Shown here one piece after another: positions 33,629-44,303 of a stretch of 64,000 nt of DNA (position 1 is the stretch's first letter; each line of letters starts with the position of its first letter). Made by a program: the position numbers and the translations under genes. Below the pieces are notes generated by a model, which saw only the letters and a program-made list of their open reading frames with translations, searched no databases and was not told the origin of the DNA. Source of the stretch: Margaritispora aquatica (Eukaryota; Ascomycota; Leotiomycetes; Helotiales; Discinellaceae); contig VJWN01000007.1 in NCBI GenBank assembly GCA_007644065.1, positions 2,572,167 to 2,636,166 of the forward strand, in the 5' to 3' direction.

Positions 33629-34686
33629 TCATATGCCTAGGCTTGTCATAATATTGCCTTCTGTTCTTCGTATCCGTTTCATGATAATCACGGGCGAGAA
33701 TTGGTTAGGAGTTCGGAGTTTGACACGAGTCAACTGTACTCGGTGTCTTTGTTTTCACGACAGTTTTATACCATAAGTTTGGTGGCGTTACGGTGTAGCA
33801 TATCTAACAAAGCTTCACTGAGCTGGGCTGGGCTGGGAAAAGAATAGGAACAGGCCAGTTTCCTTTCATTCGGCGTTCGCCATACATGCAAATACCATGT
33901 TGCATCGTAGGGAGTTGAGAGTTCAGAGGGCTGTACAGTGGTTATGGAAGGAAGTCTCGTCGAGATTTGGACTTGGACTTGAAAATCATCGTACATAGAC
34001 CTTGGCGGTAGCATTGTACATAAAGGAGAATCGAAGTATTCCCACAGCGTGTTCTCTTCTGCCTTTGTCCATGTCTGCTCAGTTTTGATTCCCGCCTCTC
34101 AATGTATTTCATTGATGATTTGCGTAGAGTGTCGTAGACACAAATAACGAACGATGGTCCTAGTGGACTTGTCACAAACACATATATTTATGACTTGATG
34201 TTTTAGTTACGGTAGCTTGCCTGCTCTGTCTTTCTTCCTTTGTTTGTCATTGAATATCCCAAGATCCTGACGCTCGGCTTTGTTCCTCCTCGTTACGTCA
34301 TGTCTTGAGACGGAGAGAGGGCTTTGCTTTGCTTTGATTTGATTTTCCACTTCGTTCTCTTCGCTTCTCGCGCGCTTTCACATTCTCGTTATCATTATCA
34401 TTACTTCATAAAGAAAATTCCGAAGTCATCTAACCACTCCTCGTCAAGTCTACAGCTCTACACTCTTTGGACAGAGACGACTTCCAAGCGTTCGTTGGTT
34501 TGAGGGACAATACGGTACCTTCGTTTGGGATCTTTGTATTATCGTTGTTATCATTGCTGTACCTGTTATTCTGGAGAGTAGAGGGGGGAAAGCTCTCATA
34601 TAGCCTCAAAATAGGTACTTTGACCTTTGAGTTCGACCGCCGCTGATCCTATCCCTCTCACGCACCCACGCACCGATAGCGACAAA
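33629..34686. other. Intergenic region
   Basis: This 1.06-kb region holds no supported gene. It contains the 3' flank of the sirtuin and the promoter of the lysine-rich protein gene, with T-rich stretches and a few short direct repeats (TTGCTTTGCTTTGATTTGATT at about 34325). Confidence 0.55.
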
Positions 34687-35943
34687 ATGGGACCCGAAAC
34701 ACCGCATTCCCATGCGCATCTCCTCAACCACGACCATGACCACGACCATGACCCCAAATTGCAATCTCTAAGCTCAAACCCCAGACCGAAGGATGACGAT
34801 CCTGAACTCGACCTCAACCTCGCCGAAATCGTACAAGCCATGCTTGAAGATGCGCTCCTGAAACCAGAAGACGAGCCAGCCCCCTACCCAGACGATTTGT
34901 ACCTACAATGGCGCCACGTCCTGCATGAGCGGGACGAGCGGGACGGAACCGCGCTGGCGGAGATGTTGGATAAGGGGAAGCTTGACGGCATTATTGAAGC
35001 TGCGCTGCTCGCGCGTAGGGCAAGGAGAGAGGGTGTTGAGGAGAAGGAGGGGGCGAGGAAGGAGAAGGGCAAGTCAGGAGAGAGATCGATGGCTGGTGCT
35101 TCTACCACTGCGGGTTTTTCAAGCAAGTTCAAGAAATTGGTATCATGGAGATCGATTTTCAAGCGGCGAAATGAATCAGAGCGGTACGGTGACTCGATTC
35201 CTGAAGACGATGAAATCAAAGACGACGATGAGCCACCAGTCCACCACCACGCGCACGCAATGCGTGCCATCGCCGAATTTCTGAGTCTGGAAGGATTGCA
35301 GCTCGAGCAGGGGAATGACGTGTTTGAGAATTTCCAAGGGTGTTTGGATAGCGAGGCTTCGCTTGAGCATGTCGAGGAGGACGAGGAATTAATAGCTGAG
35401 ACGGCCGAACACGCAGGTGAAGACAAGGACAAAGACAAAAACAGGACCAATACACGGCATGGGGAAGATGAGGAGAGGGTCATTAAGGAGAAGGGGAAGG
35501 GGGAGGAGGAGGAGAGAGCGAAGAAGAGGAAGAGGAGAGCTAAGCGAGAATCGATAGCTGATGACAACGAGAACGATACGAATCTCAATGAGAACAAAAC
35601 AAAAAACGCCGAGGAAATCCCAAACAGGAAGAGAAAAAGGAGTAAGCGAAACCCAACAATCAACAACGACGACAACAACGCGAACGAAGACGCCGACGAA
35701 GCCAACGAAAAGTCGCTCAAAAAGAAGGAGAAAAGGAAGCAGAAAGTCAAGAAAGAGAAGAAAGAGAAGAAGTCAAAGCCAAAATACCACCACCGCCTCC
35801 GCGACACGGGCTCGCCTGGGCCGGCGTACATGAAAGAGGTGTGTAAGGAATGGGCGAAGATGCGGAAGAATGGGACGTTGCCGCCTTCGCCTCCGCCTTT
35901 TCCAGAACCGGTGGGATCGGGGGGACTGGCGGGACCGTTGTAG
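34687..35943 (+). CDS. Lysine/glutamate-rich low-complexity protein
   Basis: This is a 418-residue protein in one exon, unrecognised as a family. ATG 34687 is the first ATG in a frame that is open from 34627. An N-terminal His/Asp run (HDHDHDHD, about 17-24) could bind metal. A helical part with DLNLAEIVQAMLEDALL and DLYLQWRHVLHERDERDG follows, then an acidic/basic region from about 230 to 385 (KEKGKGEEEERAKKRKRRAK, KKEKRKQKVKKEKKEKK) that looks like nuclear or nucleolar targeting sequence. The C-terminus has a compact PGPAYMKEVCKEWAKMRKNG segment and a Pro-rich tail. The length, single open frame and coherent C-terminal motif support a real gene, but composition bias alone can also open a frame. 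Confidence 0.68.
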   Translation: MGPETPHSHAHLLNHDHDHDHDPKLQSLSSNPRPKDDDPELDLNLAEIVQAMLEDALLKPEDEPAPYPDDLYLQWRHVLHERDERDGTALAEMLDKGKLDGIIEAALLARRARREGVEEKEGARKEKGKSGERSMAGASTTAGFSSKFKKLVSWRSIFKRRNESERYGDSIPEDDEIKDDDEPPVHHHAHAMRAIAEFLSLEGLQLEQGNDVFENFQGCLDSEASLEHVEEDEELIAETAEHAGEDKDKDKNRTNTRHGEDEERVIKEKGKGEEEERAKKRKRRAKRESIADDNENDTNLNENKTKNAEEIPNRKRKRSKRNPTINNDDNNANEDADEANEKSLKKKEKRKQKVKKEKKEKKSKPKYHHRLRDTGSPGPAYMKEVCKEWAKMRKNGTLPPSPPPFPEPVGSGGLAGPL

Positions 35944-38943
35944 GGGTACTTTCAGGATAGCTGGGGGTGTGTGGTGGTTTTGGTGATGATGTCAATACTT
36001 TGGCTTGGAGAGGCAAAGGTGGAAGAAGAAGGGAAGTGAGGGTGTTGTGCTCAGCAGTGAGAGTATTGATTCGCTAACGCGAGCGCTTTTGGAATGGCTA
36101 TTCATTCATTCATTGCCTAGGCGTCTTGTTACTTCCTCAGCTCAAGCGGAAAGAATAAGGCGAAAAGGATTGGAAAACATGAAAGATATCTAACCTAGAT
36201 GGTTCTTGTCTCTTACCTAACTAGATCCAGCACTGTGGGAAGCGAGGTGCTAATGCAAGATCTCATCTTTTACAGGCGGGCGGTTGCCCATGCCTCTTTC
36301 CTTTTCCTCTTTCCCTTAAGCTCTCTCCTCAGAAGTCGTGGGTATTCCTAGCCCGCTCGGGTCTGAAAGACACCTAGCCGTATCTCTGCCTTGCACATAG
36401 GTGGGTACTGATATTCGATGTTTGATGTTTCCCAAGGACCAATATGAATAATTCCGAAGTAAACGATACCCCGAAACTGCGACTATGACCGGCTGGAGCG
36501 AGCGAGAGAGGAAAGGCAGGCAGGAGAAAAAGAGATAGAATAAAGCTTTACGTATATACCTAGATATAAATATGATATTAAATAATAAAAAAATTAAAAA
36601 AAAAAATAGGTAGGCAGTTATTAACCTTGCGTCTCGTGAGTGATTTCCAAACCAGGACGAATGGGAAACGAAAAACAAAAAACGAAAAACGACAAACGGA
36701 AATAGATTGGATTGGTATAAAATAAAGTAAGGTAGGCAGGGTAGGTAGGGCAAGACTGTAGACTACACAGAGGATATGGTAGGTAGATAAAGAAAGCTAC
36801 CTTATGTACTACAGATTCAGATCTAGATCTAGATATATCTCAGGCTTAATTTAGGGTACACGCACACACGCACGCTCGCACGCTTCACGACCACCAGCAC
36901 GAGCAATATTAGATTTTTCGTTCGTCCGTTTGTTTTAAATGAATAGAAACGACAGGCCTTAGAATTCACTTCCGGTTATCATATTACAAAATTACTATAT
37001 TACATGGAGCCATGGAGTTTGAGAAATTGTGCAGTAACACATCTTTATATCTTTATATCTTTATATCTTTAGACAATGATATCTAATCGCAACCCCCTCA
37101 AAAAATGATAAAAATAAAATAACAAAGTTCTTCCAACGGGTTGTATGTAGATATGCCGACCTCGTACAGAATAGTAAGTACGTGAATGGAGAGTTTGAGA
37201 GATGTGAAATTTGAGGGGAGGGTAAGTCGTGAGTTGTTGAGGAGAGGTTTAAGTATTGATTTGCATGTTTTTGGGAATGTGTATTGATATATAAAAGTCC
37301 TTGATATATACTTAAGTCTACAGCAATGGTTTATATACCCCCAGTTTCAGGAAGGGTACACTCGCTCAGCTAGAGCCAGCTAGAGCCAGAGACAGACACT
37401 TGAATTGTGCTCGCTGCTTCATCTCACTTCATGTCATCTCATGTCATCTCACAACTTACCTTACCTTATTTACACATGGTATTGTTGCGTTCAAAAAACA
37501 TAGCCCAACTTTAGTCTTTGGTCCTTGATCTTAACTTACTTAACAACAACACTATAATGAATGAATGAATCATGGAATCAAGTAAAAAGCGTAACCATAC
37601 AAAGATACATAGGATATAATTATAACCAAACTTAAACAACACAACAAGGAAATACAATGAATAACCTACCTACCTCTCTCCGTCTCCCTCACACTCTCTC
37701 AACATCACCGTACGACCATAAACGCACGTAACCCACCTCATCCCATCTCAACCCAGCATCAGCAAGTACCCTCCCGATTCCCGAATCCCGATTCCACCGA
37801 GAAAAAACTCAAAGCATGATCTCGATATCTGCCGTGGAGGCAAAAGCTATGTCTTACGATGCTGCTAGCTGCTGGCTGCTGGCTGCTGTTAGCCGCTGCG
37901 TACGAGATCTGAGCTTTCGTCTGAAAAGAGAGGATGGAGAGAGAGGTGGAGAGATGGGGAGAAAGGTGAGAGGGGAGATGGAGAAAGAGGGGATCTTGTG
38001 CGAGTGCTACCTAAGGTATCTCGCATGCGTCCGTCCGTCAACTGATCGATAGACATCTCGGTTCGCCGCCGTGAAGGATGTTATTTATGCCCTCCCTCCC
38101 TCCCTCAACAGGGGGTAAGTCGACATAGTTTTCCAACTCGAAATTTAGATATTAGATATATAGATATATAGGTAAAAAGATATATATAAATTATTAATTC
38201 GAGTCTTGACAGAGCCAGTTAATTCTCTTCCCCGTTCCCCCTTCCCCTTCCAGAAATACTGCTTGCTGCATACGCGAATACTACCCAAAGAGAAGAGAGC
38301 GGTGTCCCCAAAAATAAATCCCAAACGGATGTCCCGTGAGTAATGCATCATCCTCATTCATGCCATGTCTGTCGTACTGTACAGTATGACATGGCGCGGC
38401 ATTCGAGAAGGGCAGGTGGGGTGTCCAGCCTCATTTTGATTTTGAGGGAGAGTGCGTGGGGGGTAGGGGAGGGGTGGTTGATCATTGATGTGCCCCCCCC
38501 AAGTGTTGTTGGTGGCTGAAGACACGCGAGTGTGGCTGCTGGAATGAGTCTAGGTAGGAGAAAGAGAAGAGGACGAAAAGGCTATCATTCAAAATTCAAA
38601 CGAGGCTTTGCTAGTCAGTCTGCGAGAAATGATCCTACACTACACGGGCTCTGATATCAGAACTTCCGATGTCGTGTGACATACATACTTGTGGCGTGTG
38701 TACCACTAACTACTAGTTGTTGTCATTCCCCAGCCTGCCTGCCTGTCTCAACTCCTCCTCCTCCTCCTCCAGAAGTAAATAAAGTTGTGTAAATTTGAGG
38801 GTTGCGAACGGTACAGTACGGGATAGGATATTGGTGAACGGCTTGGTGGGATGCAGGCAGTCAGTCAGTGCTGGGCGTGGCTTGGCTTGGTTGCATAGAG
38901 TACCATCCAAGCTTGTACCATACCGTACGTGATGTGAGTGGGG

Positions 38944-38944
<1 letters not shown>

Positions 38945-38976
<32 letters not shown>
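38945..38976 (+). repeat. (GA)n dinucleotide repeat
   Basis: About 30 nt of mostly GA, with one interrupting C near 38953, read directly. Confidence 0.8.
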
Positions 38977-41912
38977 GCGTTCTTCTGCATGTGTGGGTGT
39001 GGGGTAAAGTAAGGGAGGTCGTTCGGTGAGACGATATTCTCAGCCTTGGAGTCTAAGGTACCGTTTCGCATCTTCTCTCAAGGAGGAAGGTGAGATATTT
39101 TTGCTGCCGTTGGGGATATTGGGGATATTGGGATCGATATTGATATCGGCACAGTATCGGTATCGGTATGGGTATCGAATTTCAAGATATCGAAATGATC
39201 CTCCATTCTACTCGCACACAACTCAAACTCAACTCAACTTAACTTGACATGATGTTGGGTGTCAAGTCTCAAGTCTCAAGTGTCAAGCCTTGCCCAACGA
39301 AATCCAACACGATAACAATCCGTAGTCAGTAGCCGAATGAAAGGAAACATCGTGTATGGATTCCTGATTGAGATGGGCTGATCTCAGGTGATCTGTCTCG
39401 TTTGTGTGAGGACACCCTCAAATCCTCAATCCTCCATCCGGGAGGAGGAGGACGTACTTCGGGTAAAAGACAGAAGAATCATCAATCGGATCACACATAT
39501 CACACATATCACAGCATCGACTTTCAGTGTGTCGATTTTCATGCTCGGGATGATTCGCAGTCTGCCCTGTCCTCTGCACTCTTCTACACTTCTTCTGCAT
39601 TCCTGCCGCACTTCTGCCAATAAACGAAAGGGAGGGTGGTCGATCACGTCTACTTTCATTCGCAAGGCAAAATGAAAGGAATAGGTAGTTGTGAATACTG
39701 TACCGCCTGCCTGCCAGCCTGCTTCTACCTGCCTTACGCACCAACCAATAGTCACGTTCATATTCATGTCGTCAACCTTGAGGTGGGTTGGGTTCCAGGT
39801 TCGGTTCAATTTCGCTTGAGATGGGAGTCGTTGTCACCCCTCGTGATTTGATACTCGAAGTCGTAACACCCATCCATGATCCATCACACCTCACACCTCA
39901 CACCGACGGTTCACGCCTCAGTCGGTTCAACCAAAGAAAGAGCAAGGAGCTTATCTTTGACCTTAACGACAAAAGGTCATTTTAATGACGGGACGATATG
40001 TGGATTTGCACATTTCGGAGGGTTGATTGTGGATTTGTGGATTTGTGGAATATCGAAGCTCAACCCGCCTTCTAGAAGGCTTCATAAGTGGATCTCGATG
40101 ATTGCAAGGGCATGCATCCTGAGACATTTCGTCTTTCCTTTCGAGAAGAGGAGGGTCCAGTTCGGTTCAATTCAGATCAAAGGAGAGTCCCGGTTCTACA
40201 TGCATGTCTCTACTATTCTGTACTGTATGTAGCAATACGGAGGAAAAGCATGCATGCATGAGTGAGTGGGTGCGATACTCTCTACCAGTAGTCGGTGATG
40301 AGGGAGGGAGAGGGAATGGGTCCAAAGACAGAGAAAGATTGAACTTTTACGGAGGAGACTTTGTGAGGATGATTCGTTAGGTGGTTGGTTGGTGCGATGT
40401 TTGACAATCGATATTTTGAACCGGACCTAGATGACGTTCTCTCTCTGTTCGAGGATGAGGATGAGGAAGAGGAATCTCGGCTTCTATTAAAACGAGTACC
40501 GTACGAGTGACATTCTGTTGCACGCACGCACTCCTCCGGGCCGAAAGATTCAAGGTAAAGAAAGGTACCTACGATTGCCATTGTGCCCGGACACCAAAAC
40601 GGCCGGCTGAGGTCATGGAAAGGCTGCTGCTCCTGCTCTGCTCCTTCCTCGTGGCAGACTGGATGGCGAACCCATAAGGTAGCACATAAGCCAGCACGGT
40701 AGGTACTCATACCATACGAGTCATTTTTATTGTCGATGCTCCTTCGATTCTGAATCCGCGAGACTACTACACTGCCATTCACCGACAAGCCAAGCATTTT
40801 TTTAATATTCGTCATGCGGAGAGAGACGAGAACGTGATTGATGCCCGCGATGCCAAGTTCGTCAGCTCTTGGGATGCCTGCGGGCAATCGCTGTTGGTGA
40901 ATTGATGCCGATATCGCCAAGAAGGCTGTTTGATGTACGAACAAACGAAATAATTTCACAAGGCTTTGGAGCCTTGTGATAATGATGATGATGATGATGA
41001 TATGGGATGGATCAGAATCGAAGTTTTGTAAGTGTAACTCCTGGATCGTGTATACCGTTCAACAACAGCTCCTGTGAACAGTACATAAGATATGTATACG
41101 TTGTACAAAATCCGATCGTCCTCCCAGAGAACAAACCAACCACAGCAACTAACCTATGAAACTGGAAGAGATCTCTCGAGTTCAACAGATCAACAGATGA
41201 GCCGTCAGTTCTAGAAAGCTGCAACGGAAGCTGGCTGCAGCCGTCTCTCTGACATTGACATTGACACTGACACTCGACTTGTCAAATGGTCAATCACTTT
41301 GCGCAGCATGTTTCATCTCTCTTCTACCTCCGTATGCCATGGCTTGAGCCTGCAACACAAAATACTTTGTACTTCTCGCATGGCCAGGGCAGAGGTTGAA
41401 ATCCCCTGAGCTGGGCGCCGGAGAAGCTGCAACTAATTCTCGTAGCGGCGGAGGTTTCCAGGCAGGCTGACGGCATGCAGCATCGCAGCCCTCCAGTCCA
41501 GTCACAGGCAACGGCGTGCTTCTCAAAACCCCCCGGAGCGTGTTTGAAGCCCTGAACGGCGTCGGATATTACTTCTTGCAAAGCTTCTCCACGTCCTCCG
41601 TTTGGTTGCTGCATGAAGGGCTACTCTCGTTATGGCATGGTAGACATGTAATTACTTTTTGAGAGAGACTTGGAAAACCAGGGGAATCGCGGCCTCTGAT
41701 GGTGATGATGGCACAGGTGCAGCAGTCTGTTCTTTTTTTTTTTTGATGACCGCGTTACCTTGAAGCTTACATGCTTGATATTAATTCTGACGCCTGCAAC
41801 GCTGAGAGTTGTTGGACAGGATTCCTTTTTTGTTCGGTTTTGGTTTGGTTTGGTTTGGTATGAGAATGAATCCAAGCGAGAAGAGGTTTGCTTTTGCTCA
41901 CACACCACTCAA

Positions 41913-41948
41913 GTCGATTAGTTCGATAAGTTCGATAAGTTCGATATA
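41913..41948 (+). promoter_or_regulatory. Tandem GATA-motif array (candidate nitrogen-control element)
   Basis: Four 9-bp units of AGTTCGATA type lie in a row, with GATTAG, GATAAG (41925), GATAAG (41934) and GATATA. Two exact GATAAG sites 9 bp apart match the HGATAR site of AreA/Nit2-type GATA factors. They are about 2.4 kb upstream of the ammonium transporter start, far for a fungal promoter, so the regulatory role is inference. Confidence 0.35.
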
Positions 41949-42265
41949 AAAGTTAAATTACAGAAACACTTTACACACACCGACCAAGCCTCGGCTGCCA
42001 GGCTCCAGATTGATAGCTCAGGTATGATTGTGCTTCGTAAGGCAATCTGCCATTTTTACCATTTCTGCCCCTCGCCGAGCCTTGACCAGGATCCGATCTT
42101 TGATCCGATACGGACAATACTTGGACATGTCCATTCGACATCAACATCGGATTCACATTCGAGCACGCACCGACCCGACCAGACCCGACCAGGCTGGGAC
42201 GTGAATGAGTGAATGAGTGAATGAGTGAATGATGGACACAAAAACACAAGACACCAGTGAATTGG

Positions 42266-42295
42266 CAATGGCATCCAATGGCATCCAATGGCATC
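42266..42295 (+). repeat. Three perfect 10-bp tandem units
   Basis: CAATGGCATC occurs three times without mismatch, one helical turn apart. CCAAT pentamers are formed at the unit junctions (42275 and 42285). Confidence 0.85.
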
Positions 42296-42954
42296 CAGGT
42301 CGGACGATTGGTCAGTCATTCTCTTATCTTTCGTGGGGCTTCGAGACAAATGAGACACATGCAGATAGAGTGGGGCTTGCCGCACTGCCTTGATCCATGT
42401 TCTTACCCTCGTCATCCAGGGTCCCTGGCTTGGTGTCTCTGCGCGTTGCCGGGGAGGGGGACAAGAAGGAGGACAAGAGGTACAAGCATGAACTGAGAAC
42501 AACCGTACTACTCTACCTACTGAGGTAGGTGGAGGGATTCGAGCCTTTCGAAGACTGGCAGGAGGTTCACACGATGATTGCTTCGCGAACTTGCTTTTTG
42601 TCGGGAGACATCATCAGTCCATCAGTCAGCGAAAGAAAGAACAAGAGTGGAGTGTCCACTTTATTCTAAGACAATTCATCGGTCGAGGCAAAATGGCAAT
42701 CGTGAAGTGAAGGCGCACGCACCAGACGGTAGAGGGGGGGGGGAGAGAGGGGCAAGTGATGATTGGTGTACTGTATATGGACGGAGGTTAATCAATAAAC
42801 GAACACACAAACGAACCAACGAACGAAAATCAATGAACCACTCAAGGGACGGAAACGAGAGGGTGAAGGATGGATATCGAACAAAAGTGCCAGGCCTGCT
42901 ACCTACGGTACTAGTAAGGTTTACCAGGGAAGGAAGGCAAGGCGATATCGAGTC

Positions 42955-42983
42955 CCAATCCCAATACCAATACCAATCCCAAT
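42955..42983 (+). promoter_or_regulatory. Five CCAAT pentamers at 6-bp spacing
   Basis: CCAAT starts at 42955, 42961, 42967, 42973 and 42979. CCAAT is the core site of the fungal HAP/CBC complex, but the exact 6-bp spacing is also what a simple tandem repeat would give. Confidence 0.35.
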
Positions 42984-43510
42984 ACCCGTAGGAGGGAGTA
43001 CTAGTACGAGTAGGATGGATGTTCATGTTCATGTTCAAAGCTATTCTTTCTTTCCTTTCTAGGTAAGGTAAGTTAAGGGTTTCCACAAAATAATCCCAAA
43101 ATAATTCCCAATCAAGTATTTCTCTTTGCTCCACCTTTTCTATTCCCTATACCTATCCTGGATACCCACCCTGGACATTTATCCTAGAAAGCATCCATTC
43201 CATCCTATCCTGGGATCCTCACATGCAATCGCATCCATCGTCCATCGTCCATCCATCGCATCTGGCACCCCCCCCCCCCTCCCTCTTCGTCCTCCTCCTC
43301 CGCCTCCACCCCTACCTCACCTCACTTCACCTCACCTCACCTTACCTTACCCTATGTAAGTGGTATGGTATGGTATGGTATGGTATGGCATGGTTATGGT
43401 ACAGGATGGTAAAAGTATTACTTACTCTTCAGTCCTAGTCATATATATCCATATCTTTCTTACCTATCTCTTTACAGTACTACCGTACCCCCTACCCCAT
43501 GCAACCTTAT

Positions 43511-44303
43511 GTGTTAGAGCTTCCCTTCCATCTCCCATCGTACATAACCGTCGCATTCCCACCGTGCTTCACCTTCGCTTCCCTCCCCCCTCTTCCTCTC
43601 CCACGCGTCATTGTCACTGTCACTGTCACTCTACGAGCTACGTCTTGCGACGACGACGACCTCACAACATTTTTCCTCGAGCGACAACATCACCCAGTCT
43701 CGCATCAAAGGGGAAAAGCCAGTGAACCAAGTAAACAACAGATCCAGACCACCCCATACGTCCGTATAAGATAATATTTGTTGCTTCCTACTTGCTTATT
43801 TCGCCCAACTCGGTTCTTTGATTCATCCCCCCTCGTTTCGTCGACTGTGCACCTCTCGTTCCTCTTTCTCCTCCTCAAGGGAATTGAATCACCACCACCA
43901 TCTGCAGCGACTCACCTTCACCTTCAACCTCTCGGTTTGGTCTCAAAGGTCTCAAATCGCTGTAGTCTCACTTTTTAAGTCTCGGTCTTCACCCCGTCAC
44001 ACCAATCACGCCCCTCAACTTAATTTCAACCGTCCGCAATACCAATTCCCTTTCTCGGTCTCGATTCCCAGGTTCGAATACTAATCAACACCCGCGCCCC
44101 TCGTTGCGCATACTTTACCGACCTTCCCGACGCTCATTGTCCACTTGGGTACCTCACCAGGTATCGCTTGTTTGTTTGCGCTTCTTGACTGAACTGCAAC
44201 AACTGCAAGTTCGAGTTCAGGCTCAAGCAGAACTTCCCAACTTGTTAATTCTTCAATCTTCTTCTACCTTCTCGGCGCAAGCTGGGATTCCTTTTAATTC
44301 ATC
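43511..44303 (+). promoter_or_regulatory. ATG-free pyrimidine-rich leader of the ammonium transporter
   Basis: No plus-strand ATG occurs in this 793-nt stretch up to the MEP2 start codon. It is C/T-rich and G-poor, typical of leaders and promoters of well-expressed fungal genes. An AGATAA site lies at 43769. A GTATCGC...GCAAG segment at about 44161-44209 could be a leader intron, unproven. Confidence 0.5.

Larger units (their letters stand above)
35944..43510. other. 7.6-kb gene-free, microsatellite-rich stretch
   Basis: No supported gene. The stretch holds many simple repeats: TATCTTTA tandem near 37041-37071, (GA)n at 38945-38976, GATATTGGG tandem near 39110-39132, ATG tandem at 40982-41000, ATGAGTGA units near 42203-42232, CAATGGCATC x3 at 42266-42295, (C)13 at 43268-43280 and TGGTA tandem at 43361-43387. 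The longest frame is a minus-strand one at 40282-40959 (225 codons), which has no ATG near its head and no recognised motif. The DNA could be a long regulatory region or carry non-coding transcripts; the sequence cannot decide. Confidence 0.6.

Noticed and set aside
34884..35831. 315-codon minus-strand frame rich in Ser, Phe and Leu
   Set aside because: It is the antisense of the Lys/Glu-rich coding sequence on the plus strand, whose AAG/GAG codons read as Leu/Phe/Ser on the other strand.
40282..40959. 225-codon minus-strand frame in the gene-free stretch, with a hydrophobic start
   Set aside because: It opens with GTG and has no ATG until well inside; no motif, Ser runs come from a GAG/GAT repeat, and no exon partners are seen.
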